From positions 1 to 64,000 of the forward strand of contig NZ_PABT01000032.1 in the NCBI RefSeq assembly GCF_002699205.1: 64,000 bases of DNA, read 5' to 3'. The first letter of the stretch is position 1. Each line of letters starts with the position of its first letter. Of the stretch, positions 18,944 to 29,159 are shown piece after piece. Both the position numbers and the translations under genes were made by a program. The stretch comes from Allomuricauda sp. (GTDB taxonomy: Bacteria > Bacteroidota > Bacteroidia > Flavobacteriales > Flavobacteriaceae). The notes under the pieces are model-generated. The model was given only the letters and a program-made list of their open reading frames with translations. It ran no database searches and was not told the DNA's origin.

Positions 18944-19759
18944 ATGAAAAAACTAATAATACCTACATTAGTCCTATTGTTCACTAGTTGCGAAAAAGAA
19001 GATACTGTTTATGAAACCAATACTGAAGGCGCTGTCGATGCTTTGACCGAGTATGTTACGGTAAGCAAAGTCTTTCAGGATATTGGAAACAACAACGGTG
19101 ACGTCATTTTATCGGCTGAAAGCTCGGAAGACCCATCAACAAACAAATATTTGGAGACCATATCAGCAAATCCAGAAATAACCATTTCGCCCGTAGACCT
19201 TGTTACTTTTCCAAAAACAATAACTGTTGATTTTAAAACAGGAGTGTTGGGTAAAGATGGTATCACCCGAAAAGGTACCGTTACCATTGTATCTACCGGT
19301 TGGTATAGGGAATCTGGCAGTGAGCATACGGCAACCTTTACCGATTACTATCACAACGATTATAAAGTGGAAGGAACACATATTGTAAAAAATATGGGAG
19401 AAAATGAAGATGGCGATTTAGAATATTCAGTTGTTATTGAGGATGGGAAAATTACCACAGAAACGGATGCTGTTATCGAATATGAAGAAAATTCGACAAG
19501 GACATGGATAGCTGGCGATGAAACACCTTTAAATATTTGGGATGATGAATATTTATTGGATGGCTTACAAAATGGCATCAGTTCCTCAGGTTTGGATTAT
19601 ACCATAACCATTGAAGAATCGTTGCATTTTGTGTTATATCCTCGAAGCATTGAATCGGGAATTGTGAATATTGACATAGCTGATATTAAAGACATTAAGA
19701 TAGATTACACCAATTCCACCATCACTATTTTAGACTCTGAATATCCGTTGGCTAAATAA
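18944..19759 (+). CDS. Putative lipoprotein of unknown function
   Basis: Lipobox-like N-terminus MKKLIIPTLVLLFTSCEKED. Confidence 0.85.
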   Translation: MKKLIIPTLVLLFTSCEKEDTVYETNTEGAVDALTEYVTVSKVFQDIGNNNGDVILSAESSEDPSTNKYLETISANPEITISPVDLVTFPKTITVDFKTGVLGKDGITRKGTVTIVSTGWYRESGSEHTATFTDYYHNDYKVEGTHIVKNMGENEDGDLEYSVVIEDGKITTETDAVIEYEENSTRTWIAGDETPLNIWDDEYLLDGLQNGISSSGLDYTITIEESLHFVLYPRSIESGIVNIDIADIKDIKIDYTNSTITILDSEYPLAK

Positions 19760-19779
19760 TAAATTGTCAAAAAAAAAAA

Positions 19780-19818
19780 GGCTTATTAATACTAAGTTGG
19801 TAGGCCTTATTTTTTTGA
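19780..19818. terminator. Putative terminator between convergent genes
   Basis: aaggctt...aggcctt followed by a T-rich tract, preceded by an A11 run. Confidence 0.55.
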
Positions 19819-19833
19819 GTTAGCGCATTATTT

Positions 19834-20469
19834 CTAGAGTTTAAATTCGGTGATATCTTCTTTCGTGTCAAAAATATGCGGGTAGTGTTCCTTGATATTC
19901 TTTTTCATGAATTCCAACGGTACGTCCTCAAAATGCCCGTAATCTGCAGTATATTCCATAAAACGTGTCCCGGCACTATTGTACGCTTGCAAAAACGAGT
20001 GGTTTTCACCGTCAAACTCCAAAGGTTCTACATTTAGTTTTTCGCACAGGGTTTTGTTGAACGCCGGAGACATTTTCAACCATTTATTGTTGAGAAAAAC
20101 ATTTACCATTCCATGGGGCGTAAGTTCGTTAGATCCAAATTTTTCCATCAATCTATCCACGGCAATGTGGTTTTTTACCTTTCCCAAATGAAGTCTGGCG
20201 GGTATCCGCATCGCCCTGAGCCCTGCGATCAACAATATTGATTTTTCAACACAGTTCCCGGTGGATTTTTGGGCAATACTACTGGCCCTATAGTTTTCTT
20301 TGGCTAGGCTGATGTTGTAGGGGTCGTATTTCCAATCGTCCCGTACCTTGGTGTACAGCTCAATCGTTTTTTCTTTATCCGTTAATGATTTTCCCGAAAA
20401 TTCGGATATAAGTGATTGAACCGGATCACTTTCAAAGTCAAAAAAATAAGAAGGTTCCAAGTATTTCAT
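19834..20469 (-). CDS. Transglutaminase-like domain protein
   Basis: 'QKSTGNCVEKSILLIAGLRAMRIPARLHLGKVKNHIAVD' with Cys/His arrangement typical of transglutaminase-like folds. Confidence 0.85.
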   Translation of the reverse strand: MKYLEPSYFFDFESDPVQSLISEFSGKSLTDKEKTIELYTKVRDDWKYDPYNISLAKENYRASSIAQKSTGNCVEKSILLIAGLRAMRIPARLHLGKVKNHIAVDRLMEKFGSNELTPHGMVNVFLNNKWLKMSPAFNKTLCEKLNVEPLEFDGENHSFLQAYNSAGTRFMEYTADYGHFEDVPLEFMKKNIKEHYPHIFDTKEDITEFKL

Positions 20470-20572
20470 TAATTAATGATTTAAAGCCAAAATATTGATG
20501 CTACCAATTTAATTTTTGAAAAGATAGTAGATCCTATGCTTGCCCAAAAGTTCTATTGGAGAATTAAATAAT

Positions 20573-21337
20573 TTAAAACCGCTCAAAAACCCCCAGCCCA
20601 AACAACGCAAAATCATACTTTACCGGGTCTGTTGCATCCAGTTTTCGTAGGTTTTTGTCCAGTTCCTGTAAAGCCTTGGCATCATTTTGTTTACGTTTGA
20701 GCAATTTTAGCTTACGCGCCACGTTGCCCGAGTGCACATCCAAAGGGCAGGAGAGTTTGGCCGGATCAATATCCTTCCAAATCCCAAAGTCCACTCCGGT
20801 GTCATTGTCACGGACCATCCAGCGCAAAAACATATTGATCCGCTTGGCCGCCGAACCTTTGTTGGGATCAGATACGTGTTTCTGGGTCCGGGCTTGGTGG
20901 GGCAGCTCAAAAAATACTTCCTTGAACTTGGAAACAGCAAGCTGCATGGAATCCTCGGTCTGATGCGCTGTAAAAACAGCTTCCAAACCACCGTGATTTT
21001 TATAAATGTTTTGCAGACTGCTTACAAAGTAAGCAAGGTCCGATCCATTAAAAGTCCGATGCACAAAAGGGGAGAGGACTTCCAAGTCGTCCTCCGAATG
21101 GTTCATAACAAAATCATATGGTGAGTTGCCCATCAAATCCATTAACCTGGATGCATTGTTGATAATGCTCTTACGGTTGCCCCAGGCAATGGTTGCTGTC
21201 AAAAAAGCACTGATTTCAATGTCTTCCTTTTGGTTAAACCGGTGAGGAACCTGAAGAGGGTCGTCCTCCAAAAACTTAGGATTGTTGTATTCAATCACCT
21301 TGGCATCCAAAAATTCCTTGAGTTCCGCTTTGGTCAT
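20573..21337 (-). CDS. TIGR02757 family conserved protein
   Basis: 'MFLRWMVRDNDTGVDFGIWKDIDPAKLSCPLDVHSGNVARKLKLLKRKQNDAKALQELDKNLRKLDATDPVKYDFALFGLG' matches the recalled family signature. Confidence 0.85.
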   Translation of the reverse strand: MTKAELKEFLDAKVIEYNNPKFLEDDPLQVPHRFNQKEDIEISAFLTATIAWGNRKSIINNASRLMDLMGNSPYDFVMNHSEDDLEVLSPFVHRTFNGSDLAYFVSSLQNIYKNHGGLEAVFTAHQTEDSMQLAVSKFKEVFFELPHQARTQKHVSDPNKGSAAKRINMFLRWMVRDNDTGVDFGIWKDIDPAKLSCPLDVHSGNVARKLKLLKRKQNDAKALQELDKNLRKLDATDPVKYDFALFGLGVFERF

Positions 21338-21338
21338 A

Positions 21339-22007
21339 TCAATCTTTGGAAACGATCAAACCATCTACCATTGTGAGTTTCCTGTCCGCCATATCGGCCA
21401 GTTCAAGGTTGTGGGTAACAAGGACAAAGGTCTGCCCAAACTCGTCCCGTAGTTGAAAAAACAGTTTGTGGAGATTGTCCGCACTTTCAGAATCCAGATT
21501 TCCACTGGGTTCATCCGCCAAAACTACCGACGGTCTGTTCATTAGGGAACGTGCCACGGCTACACGCTGCTGCTCACCACCGGAGAGGGCGTTGGGCTTG
21601 TGGTGATAGCGATCTTTCAATCCCAAAAAATCCAAGAGTTCTTTGGCACGTTTTTCTGCTACCGTCCGTGGTGTTTTTTTAATGAAAGCTGGAATGCACA
21701 CATTTTCCAAAGCAGTAAACTCGGGCAACAACTGGTGAAATTGAAAAATAAAACCGATATGCTCATTTCTAAATTGCGCCAAACTTTTGTCATTTAGCCG
21801 GTTGACATCCGTGTCGTTGATCAACAGTGTGCTTTCACCTTTGTTGGTAGGGGTGTCCAAGGTGCCCAAAATCTGCAATAAGGTCGTTTTTCCTGCACCC
21901 GAGGCGCCAACTATGGAAACCACTTCTCCTTTTTTTATTTCCAAATCGACCCCTTTCAAAACCTTGAGGTCTCCGTAACTTTTTTGAATATTTGTGGCCT
22001 TTATCAT
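21339..22007 (-). CDS. lolD: Lipoprotein-releasing ABC transporter ATP-binding protein (LolD-like)
   Basis: Walker A '[12 protein letters not shown]', signature '[15 protein letters not shown]', '[11 protein letters not shown]'. Confidence 0.88.
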   Translation of the reverse strand: MIKATNIQKSYGDLKVLKGVDLEIKKGEVVSIVGASGAGKTTLLQILGTLDTPTNKGESTLLINDTDVNRLNDKSLAQFRNEHIGFIFQFHQLLPEFTALENVCIPAFIKKTPRTVAEKRAKELLDFLGLKDRYHHKPNALSGGEQQRVAVARSLMNRPSVVLADEPSGNLDSESADNLHKLFFQLRDEFGQTFVLVTHNLELADMADRKLTMVDGLIVSKD

Positions 22008-22163
22008 AAATACAGCTTCGGTGGTCGAAGATAATCATTACAGTTGTATGACAAAGATGGGGGTTTTTGGCTAAAGTTCTGTGTCGTTTTTCGACTAAAC
22101 GTAAAAGAAATATATGGTGTATTCAAACTTTTGCACCTAAATATTGTTTAGCTTTGACTTGAA

Positions 22164-22718
22164 ATGGATAAACAGAATAATTCAAATTTTGAGACTGCAA
22201 TCTTTGCCGGAGGTTGTTTTTGGTGCACCGAAGCTGTTTTTCAGCGACTTAATGGGGTAGTGGAAGTGGTGTCCGGGTACACTGGCGGGAACATAAAGAA
22301 TCCGGCATATCGGGAAATTTGTACCGGACGGACCGGACATGCCGAGGGCGTTAAGATCACTTTTGACCCAAATATTATTTCCTACATGGATCTTTTGGAG
22401 GTGTTTTTTGCCACCCATGACCCTACAACGTTGAACCGGCAGGGAAATGATGTGGGCACACAATATCGTAGTGAGATTTTTTACACCACACCGGAGCAAA
22501 AACAAATGGCAGAGGATCTCATCCATCTTTTGGAGCGAAAAAAATTATTTGATTCCCCGATCGTTACAGCTGTTTCGGAAGCAAAGCCCTTTTATGTGGC
22601 CGAGAAGGAACATCACGACTATTACAACGAAAATAGGGAGCAACCCTATTGCCAATTTATAATTGATCCCAAGATCAAAAAACTGAACCGTTATTTTTCA
22701 AAAAAGTTAAAAGCATGA
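22164..22718 (+). CDS. msrA: Peptide-methionine (S)-S-oxide reductase
   Basis: '[27 protein letters not shown]'. Confidence 0.96.
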   Translation: MDKQNNSNFETAIFAGGCFWCTEAVFQRLNGVVEVVSGYTGGNIKNPAYREICTGRTGHAEGVKITFDPNIISYMDLLEVFFATHDPTTLNRQGNDVGTQYRSEIFYTTPEQKQMAEDLIHLLERKKLFDSPIVTAVSEAKPFYVAEKEHHDYYNENREQPYCQFIIDPKIKKLNRYFSKKLKA

Positions 22719-23314
22719 CATCATATAGGAACCTCGAAGAATACAATATTGAAATCACCAATGAGGTAAAAGACCATTTCTCTAAAATCGTGGATGATAT
22801 TGGTGAGGATATTACCCGCGAGGGATTGATAAAAACTCCTGAACGGGCTGCAAAAGCTATGCTTTTCCTGACACAGGGGTATAAGCAAGACGCAGAGGAA
22901 ATCCTAAGAGGGGCCATGTTCGAGGAAAGTTATGATGATATGGTGATCATTAAGGACATCGAATTGTATTCGCTCTGCGAGCACCACATGCTCCCCTTTT
23001 TTGGAAAGGCCCATGTTGCATATATCCCTAATGGGCATATTGTGGGGTTGAGCAAGATTCCAAGGGTGGTGGATGTTTTTGCCCGCAGGTTGCAGGTGCA
23101 GGAACGTTTGACCCATAATATTTTAGAGTGCATAAACAATACATTAAAGCCCAAGGGGGTCGCTGTTGTAATAGAGGCTTCCCATATGTGCATGATGATG
23201 CGCGGTGTCCAAAAACAAAATTCGGTTACCACAACTTCCGGTTTTAGGGGGCAGTTTGAAAAAATCGAGACCCGAAACGAGTTTTTAAAGCTGATCAGCG
23301 CCGATTTGTCTTAA
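22715..23314 (+). CDS. folE: GTP cyclohydrolase I
   Basis: '[47 protein letters not shown]'; 4-bp overlap with msrA. Confidence 0.96.
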   Translation: MTSYRNLEEYNIEITNEVKDHFSKIVDDIGEDITREGLIKTPERAAKAMLFLTQGYKQDAEEILRGAMFEESYDDMVIIKDIELYSLCEHHMLPFFGKAHVAYIPNGHIVGLSKIPRVVDVFARRLQVQERLTHNILECINNTLKPKGVAVVIEASHMCMMMRGVQKQNSVTTTSGFRGQFEKIETRNEFLKLISADLS

Positions 23315-23354
23315 TTGGTTTTCCCAATTGGGTGGTAATTGCTATTTTTCCCCT

Positions 23355-23639
23355 ATGACAGAAGAAAAAGACAATAAATATCGCATTCTCCTATTGGGTC
23401 TACTGTTTGATGGTATTGGTATGCTATCCTTTGTTATACCTGGCATAGGGGAGTTTTCCGATGTGATCTGGGCGCCCGTTGCCGGATGGCTCATGACCCG
23501 TTTGTACAAGGGCAGGGTAGGGCAGGCTGCTGGTTTGATCACTTTTGCCGAAGAATTGGTGCCGGGTATGGATGTAATCCCCACCTTTACCTTGACTTGG
23601 ATATACACTTACCTTTTGAACAAAAAAAAGAACAAGTAG
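23355..23639 (+). CDS. Small conserved membrane protein
   Basis: Likely start MTEEKDNKYRILLLG at 23355 within ORF 23328..23639; two hydrophobic segments. Confidence 0.75.
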   Translation: MTEEKDNKYRILLLGLLFDGIGMLSFVIPGIGEFSDVIWAPVAGWLMTRLYKGRVGQAAGLITFAEELVPGMDVIPTFTLTWIYTYLLNKKKNK

Positions 23640-23665
23640 TTCCAAAAAATTACTACTTGTTCTTT
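23627..23665. terminator. Bidirectional terminator between convergent genes
   Basis: Perfect 14-bp stem aaagaacaagtagt / actacttgttcttt; overlaps the last codons of the upstream plus-strand CDS. Confidence 0.8.
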
Positions 23666-23687
23666 ACGATTCGTTATGCTCTGTTTT

Positions 23688-25967
23688 CTAGAATGGAATA
23701 CTCAAGCTAACCGCAATGTTTCTACCTATATTGGCAATACCATCTGCTTTCAACCTGGATAGGTGCGAAATATAATCTTTATCAAAAAGGTTGTTCCCTG
23801 TAATGGAATAGTTCATTTTTTGATTAAAGATTCGAATATCCCCACCAACGCCCACATTGAACAAGTTGTATCTAGCTGTTGGAGTTTCAAAATCTGCCAC
23901 CTTGTTCTGATCAAAGAAGGTTTGAAGTGTTACAAATGCAAAGCATCGATATTCCTGATTTTGTTTTTTCCATTCCACCCTAAAGGTGTTGGTCCAACGA
24001 TTGGCGGGAATCAATGGAAGGTTTGAATTATCTTCCAATTCTCCGTAAACAATATCATAACTACTCTCCAAATGCAGCCAATCTATGGGGTGGGGGTGTA
24101 AATGAAATCCAAATTCACCACCATACAGTATGGCATTTTGTTGCTGAAAATTATAAATAGGATCGGAATCCCTGTATTCACCGGTTGGCTCCAAATAAAT
24201 ATAATCGTTTACAATGTTATAGAACGTATTGATGTACGCTTCGATATGTTTGTTTCCGTATTCCAATGCCAGATCGACTTGGAAGTTTTGTTCACTATCA
24301 AGGTCTGGATTTCCAATCTCGACCCTATTGGCTCCACTGTGCAATCCGTTCGAGGTCAATTCCGATAAGTTTGGTGCCCTGAACCCAGTGGCAAGATTTA
24401 TACGCCCTATAATATTTTCGGTAAGATCCATACGGTACCCTGCAGCAGCATTGAAACTATTGAAGTCCTTATTTATGGAAGGGATGTATTCTTCGTCACC
24501 TTCAACACCACTTTCTTCGCCGTTGATGGATCTTAGGTCGTATCGCAGACCTATCTGGAGGTCACTGTTATCAAAATGGATATGGGATGTGGCCAAAACA
24601 CCAAAGTCGTTGGTAGTGGCATTGGGCACCAATACTTCTTCTCCAAAGTTTTCATTGGTTTGATGCATTCCTTGGACCCCAAAAATAGTCGTCATTTTCC
24701 CCCACTGTGGATTATACTGGATATTGTAGTTGAATGTTTTCAACCTCATGTCCAGTGCAGCCCCTTCTTCCTCTTCTCCGTGTTCCTCCTCCTCCTCATG
24801 ATCTTCCTCTTCATGGTCCTCTTCCTCCTCATCGTGATGGTGCTCTTCAAACTCTTTCCGATTATTTATCGTGTAACCGAAAGTGGCTTCCAAACTCGAT
24901 TTCTTGAAAAATAGATTGTTCTTGGAACTTAGGATGTGTGTGGAGAGTTCTTGATAAGGCAATAAGGGGTCGCGGTCGTTGTTCTGCACCCCGATTTCTT
25001 CCGGAATTCCAAGTTCCGAAGCATTATAATTGTACCTGAGTTCCGATTTGAACTTAGCGGTTTGGTACGCAAGCCCTGTTTTTATGTCAGCTTCGTTGAA
25101 CCTAGAGTTTGTAACACTGGTCCCGTCGCCAGTTTCGTAATCTGCGTTGGAAGCATAGGCACCACGTACCAGAAATTTTAGTTTTTCCCCAGAGGTCTTG
25201 AACCCTGCATTGGCATTGTATCCAAGGGTGTTTGTAAAATACCTCATGTTAATATCCCCCGATGTTTCCCCAGAGGTTTCAAATTTTTCCGGATTCAGGT
25301 ATAGAACACCGCCCAGTGCGTCCGAGCCATACAATAACGAAGCCGGTCCCTTAATTACCTCTACACTTTCAATCCCTGCATCGTTAAGACCCAATCCATG
25401 TTCGCCTCCATATTGTTGGTTTTCCAGACGAACACCCTGCGTATATACCAGGACACGGTTAAAGCTCAGTCCACGAATAACCGGCTTTCCGATTCCAACA
25501 CCTGTGGAAACAGAGGAAACCCCCGGAATGTTCGTAATTCCTTCAGATAATGTAATACCTCCTTGCTGTTTCAGTTCTTCCATGGATTTTTGCTCCACTT
25601 TCATCACATTTTCCCGCTGTAATTTGTGAAAGGGTGTAGAAAGGACCACTTCATCCATTTCTATGGCAGAAGGAACCATTTGATGGTCAAAGCTGTTACT
25701 TCCGGGATTAATTTCAAAGGAGGTGGAATACGTTTCAAATCCAATATAGGAGATGACCAATTTATAGTTTCCCTCTGGTAGGTTTTTCAGTGTATAGTTT
25801 CCATTTTGGTCGGTTACCGTACCATTCTCCAATTGTGGAATGTATACGGATACTTGCTCTAAAGGTTCTCCGTTTTCAGCGTCCACAATCTTACCTGACA
25901 GTGTATTCTGCGAATATGTTAAAATCGGAACCAATGCCAAAAACATTGAAATATATAATTGTTTCAT
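23688..25967 (-). CDS. TonB-dependent receptor with carboxypeptidase-regulatory-like domain and a His/Asp/Glu-rich segment; probable metal uptake
   Basis: N-terminal 'LSGKIVDAENGEPLEQVSVYI...DQNGNYTLKNLPEGNYKLVISYIGFE', plug 'RGLSFNRVLVYTQGVRLENQQYGGEHGLG', insert 'EEHHHDEEEEDHEEEDHEEEEEHGEEEEG'. Confidence 0.92.
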   Translation of the reverse strand: MKQLYISMFLALVPILTYSQNTLSGKIVDAENGEPLEQVSVYIPQLENGTVTDQNGNYTLKNLPEGNYKLVISYIGFETYSTSFEINPGSNSFDHQMVPSAIEMDEVVLSTPFHKLQRENVMKVEQKSMEELKQQGGITLSEGITNIPGVSSVSTGVGIGKPVIRGLSFNRVLVYTQGVRLENQQYGGEHGLGLNDAGIESVEVIKGPASLLYGSDALGGVLYLNPEKFETSGETSGDINMRYFTNTLGYNANAGFKTSGEKLKFLVRGAYASNADYETGDGTSVTNSRFNEADIKTGLAYQTAKFKSELRYNYNASELGIPEEIGVQNNDRDPLLPYQELSTHILSSKNNLFFKKSSLEATFGYTINNRKEFEEHHHDEEEEDHEEEDHEEEEEHGEEEEGAALDMRLKTFNYNIQYNPQWGKMTTIFGVQGMHQTNENFGEEVLVPNATTNDFGVLATSHIHFDNSDLQIGLRYDLRSINGEESGVEGDEEYIPSINKDFNSFNAAAGYRMDLTENIIGRINLATGFRAPNLSELTSNGLHSGANRVEIGNPDLDSEQNFQVDLALEYGNKHIEAYINTFYNIVNDYIYLEPTGEYRDSDPIYNFQQQNAILYGGEFGFHLHPHPIDWLHLESSYDIVYGELEDNSNLPLIPANRWTNTFRVEWKKQNQEYRCFAFVTLQTFFDQNKVADFETPTARYNLFNVGVGGDIRIFNQKMNYSITGNNLFDKDYISHLSRLKADGIANIGRNIAVSLSIPF

Positions 25968-26008
25968 TGTAAAAAAATAAGCGGTTTAAAAATCCTAAAT
26001 CAATCTTA

Positions 26009-26371
26009 CTATGAAACAGCTGGAGGGGCTCTTAATCCCTGAAAGGAAATTTTTAAAGGTGTATAAATGAAGGTGTAGTTAGCGATGGAATACCTTATTT
26101 CGGATACATCAACCAAGAGATGGTTAAAAGAAGCGTTGAAAAGTACTAAGTTGGTCAGTGTAAAATCATGGAAATCACATCCCAAATTGGATTTGTGTAT
26201 ATGATTGGTGCCATAAGCAATACATTTCTCTTCTTGGCTATGCTGATATAGCGTATGCCCCAATCTTATTATGGAAGGGGCAAGCATACCCACTACCATT
26301 AAAATGGAAGTTAATTTGAATATTGGTTTGGTGAGGTTGAACAACATACTTGGCAAATGTAACCCAGCCAC
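26009..26371 (-). CDS. Small hypothetical protein upstream of TonB-dependent receptor
   Basis: ~112-120 aa, one N-terminal hydrophobic segment, Cys/His-containing centre 'EEKCIAYGTNHIHKSNLGCDFHDF', C-terminal 'LRAPPAVS'. ATG at 26347 is an alternative to the GTG start. Confidence 0.75.
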   Translation of the reverse strand: MAGLHLPSMLFNLTKPIFKLTSILMVVGMLAPSIIRLGHTLYQHSQEEKCIAYGTNHIHKSNLGCDFHDFTLTNLVLFNASFNHLLVDVSEIRYSIANYTFIYTPLKISFQGLRAPPAVS

Positions 26372-26402
26372 TTGTTACTTTTACGTTAAGAAAACCTTAA
26401 AA

Positions 26403-26918
26403 CTATGGCAGAAAAGCTCCCAAACCCATACGTTTCAACATTTTTTTCTCAAAATCCCAAAAAAACCGATACTGGCCGAACAGCCAGCCAATAACAACAA
26501 GAAGGATTTGGTAGATGGGAAAAATCAAAAGAATTCGGAGTGTCCAATATATAGCACCCGGGACATTATCATTGTCCAAACCGATCCAATGAACCAATGG
26601 ACCGGCCAATTTACCTGAGGCACTACCGGTTAGGGCAAATACAATGAAAATTGCGATCATTTCCCATTTGAAATTGGTTTTCCACCTATTTTCCAATTTT
26701 TTGAAACACCAAAGAAAAAATTTAACAAATATAAAATATAGTAAAAGGGTATTGGCCAGAATTAATCCCCATTGAAGCAAGGTGCTTACAAATTTAAATG
26801 CGGCAATTATTTTATATGAAACGAAGTAGGTGGTAAGCAGGGTCAGTATCACTCCCAATATTGGAAAAAGGATTTGCCAATTTTTTTGGATTTCCCACCG
26901 CTGTTTTAATTTTTGCAT
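26403..26918 (-). CDS. Conserved membrane protein (possibly DUF6787)
   Basis: 171 aa with several TM helices; 'QKLKQRWEI...WEMIAIFIVFALTGSASGKLAGPL'. Confidence 0.75.
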   Translation of the reverse strand: MQKLKQRWEIQKNWQILFPILGVILTLLTTYFVSYKIIAAFKFVSTLLQWGLILANTLLLYFIFVKFFLWCFKKLENRWKTNFKWEMIAIFIVFALTGSASGKLAGPLVHWIGLDNDNVPGAIYWTLRILLIFPIYQILLVVIGWLFGQYRFFWDFEKKMLKRMGLGAFLP

Positions 26919-26949
26919 TATCAGAATGAATTAATACAAAAGTAGCATT

Positions 26950-27408
26950 TTATATCCGTGGAATGAAAGGGCCCAAGCGTTGGTTATATTTTCTTTGGAA
27001 ATAAATGAAGTAATTGTAGAGCTTATAGTTGACCTCATAACCATAATCGATGCTGGGGTCGTAATTGATTTGCATTTCATAGAGGTTGGGGTCGTACCTA
27101 TTGGGTTGCAACACCCTTTGGTTCCATGTAGTTACCATGATTGCGTTTCTGTTTTCCAAAAATGACTGCGAGTAGTACCCCTTCGGTCTTGCAATGGATT
27201 GTAGCCATGCGTTGAACCCAGGTTCAATAATGATGATTTCGTACTCAGTTTCCTCATCTTTGATCTCAACAGGTTCCTCCCCGCCGGACTCAAAAATGGC
27301 CTTTTCATCATCTGTGATATCCGGTATGGCTTTTTGTGAAGTACATGAGAACACACAAAACGCTAGTGCCGAACAGAACAATAATGGATTTGAAAACTTC
27401 TTTTTCAT
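26950..27408 (-). CDS. DUF6146-like lipoprotein
   Basis: Lipobox-like MKKKFSNPLLFCSALAFCVFSC; 'WNQRVLQPNRYDPNLYEMQINYDPSIDYGYEVNYKLYNYFIYFQRKYNQRLG'. Likely start M9 of the ORF. Confidence 0.8.
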   Translation of the reverse strand: MKKKFSNPLLFCSALAFCVFSCTSQKAIPDITDDEKAIFESGGEEPVEIKDEETEYEIIIIEPGFNAWLQSIARPKGYYSQSFLENRNAIMVTTWNQRVLQPNRYDPNLYEMQINYDPSIDYGYEVNYKLYNYFIYFQRKYNQRLGPFIPRI

Positions 27409-27421
27409 CTCAATAAGATAC

Positions 27422-27453
27422 AAAAAAGCCATTTGAAAAGTTCAAATGGCTTT
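27422..27453 (-). terminator. Rho-independent terminator downstream of the DUF937 gene
   Basis: On minus strand aaagccatttgaa-ctt-ttcaaatggctttttt: 13-bp stem followed by a T tract. Confidence 0.85.
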
Positions 27454-27477
27454 GTTAAATATCGTTAAGTTGAATTT

Positions 27478-28119
27478 TTATTTACCAAAAAGTCCTCCCA
27501 ACATACCGCCAAGACCACTTTTGTTCTGGCTTCCATTATTTAGTACCATACCGGCCAAATCATCTATGACACTACCATCTCCATCGCTATCCAAGAAGGA
27601 TTCGACTAAAGATTGTTGCTTTGCGGCAGATTCGTCACCGCCCATCAATCCACCCAACAATCCGTTTAGGCCTTCAGGGCTGCTTACATTTTGTTGTTTG
27701 GTCTGTTTTCCCAAATAACCCAAAAGAATGGGGGCTGCAATTTTTAATATTTGTGCAACTGAACCAGCATCAATACCTGATTTGCTACTTAGGGCATTTT
27801 CAACTTGAGGTTGTTTGGTACCCAATATGTGTCCCAATATACCAGCGCCATCATCCATTACATCCTGATCTACGCCACCTCCAAAAAGGCCTCCCAAATC
27901 ATCTAATATACCACCGTCATGTTTGGATGAAAGTGCGTTCATGAGACCTTGCGCACCTCCTGGGGTAGATGCATTTTTTTTCATGGCTCCCATCAAAACT
28001 GGCATGGCCATGCTCAAGACTTCTGCTGTTTTGTTTTCCGGCTGCCCTGTTTGTCCAGCGACACCGCTAATCAACTGTTTGCCCATGGGGCTGTTGATCA
28101 AATCTAATAATCCTGACAT
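27478..28119 (-). CDS. DUF937 domain-containing protein
   Basis: 'MSGLLDLINSPMGKQLISGVAGQTGQ', Gly-rich 'LGGLFGGG', 'DGDGSVIDDLAGM'. Start at internal ATG 28119. Confidence 0.85.
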   Translation of the reverse strand: MSGLLDLINSPMGKQLISGVAGQTGQPENKTAEVLSMAMPVLMGAMKKNASTPGGAQGLMNALSSKHDGGILDDLGGLFGGGVDQDVMDDGAGILGHILGTKQPQVENALSSKSGIDAGSVAQILKIAAPILLGYLGKQTKQQNVSSPEGLNGLLGGLMGGDESAAKQQSLVESFLDSDGDGSVIDDLAGMVLNNGSQNKSGLGGMLGGLFGK

Positions 28120-28200
28120 TATGTTAGTGTTTATGTTAAGGTTAATCGGCAATGTACGAAAAAGTGTCTTTTTAATGATGGTTTCCGCTAAGAAAACCAT

Positions 28201-29154
28201 TTATTTTAGTTGTTTGATAACTTTTTCTGCCAGTTCCATTCCAATACGTTCTTGAGCTTCGATCGTACTGCCACCAATATGGGGGCTGAGGGAAATCTTG
28301 GGGCTCATCAATATTTTGATCTCAGGGGAGGGCTCGGATTCAAACACATCAAGTCCTGCGAATGCTAAATGATCGGATTCCAAAGCTTCTATTAAAGCGA
28401 CTTCGTCCAAAACCCCGCCACGTGAAGTATTGATGATTCCGGAGCCAGGTTTCATGAGTCCCAGTTCTGCTTTTCCAATTAGGTATTTTTCTTGGGAGGG
28501 GACATGAAGACTCACAAAATCGGCATTGGCCAACACTTCTTTCAAGTCTTTGCTTTTTAAATCAAAACTGATTTCTCGTCCATCATAAAAGGAAATGGAC
28601 AGTGTGGTTTCTTTTATATGTTTATCGGTATACAACACTTCCATGCCCATTGCAAGGGCTTTTTTTGCTGTGGCCTGACCAATTCTACCAAAACCTATTA
28701 TCCCCAAGGTCTTACCCCTAAGTTCAGTGCCCCCGGCATAATTTTTCTTAAGTTGTTTAAATTGGCTATCCCCTTCCAAGGGCATGTTCCTATTGGAATC
28801 GTGCAAAAACCGAACGCCGTTCAGCAGGTGGGCAAATACCAGTTCAGCTACGGATTCCGAAGATGCTTCGGGTGTGTTGAACACATGTATCTTTTTGGAT
28901 TCCGCGTATTTCACATCTATATTGTCCATACCAACACCTCCACGGCCAATCAATTTCAAAGTGGGACAATCGTCGATCAATTTCTTATCCACTTTGGTGG
29001 CACTGCGCACCAAAAGCACATCTATCTTGTTCTTGTTTATGTAATTCGCCAATTGCTCTTGGGCAACCCTTGTGGTTTTTACTTCAAAACCTTCTTTTTC
29101 GAGCAGGTCTATTCCAGCTTGCGCCAAGCCGTCATTCGCTAAAATTTTCGTCAT
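28201..29154 (-). CDS. serA: D-2-hydroxyacid dehydrogenase, probable phosphoglycerate dehydrogenase
   Basis: 'GRGGVGMDNIDVKYAESK', 'TLGIIGFGRIGQATAKKALAMGMEVLYTD', 'GIINTSRGGVLDE'; directly follows serC. Confidence 0.9.
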   Translation of the reverse strand: MTKILANDGLAQAGIDLLEKEGFEVKTTRVAQEQLANYINKNKIDVLLVRSATKVDKKLIDDCPTLKLIGRGGVGMDNIDVKYAESKKIHVFNTPEASSESVAELVFAHLLNGVRFLHDSNRNMPLEGDSQFKQLKKNYAGGTELRGKTLGIIGFGRIGQATAKKALAMGMEVLYTDKHIKETTLSISFYDGREISFDLKSKDLKEVLANADFVSLHVPSQEKYLIGKAELGLMKPGSGIINTSRGGVLDEVALIEALESDHLAFAGLDVFESEPSPEIKILMSPKISLSPHIGGSTIEAQERIGMELAEKVIKQLK

Positions 29155-29159
29155 TGAAA

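Noticed and set aside
24755-24850. Glu/Asp/His-rich low-complexity stretch as a possible frameshift or sequencing artefact in the TonB receptor
   Set aside because: The receptor frame continues normally on both sides and the composition fits a metal-binding loop.
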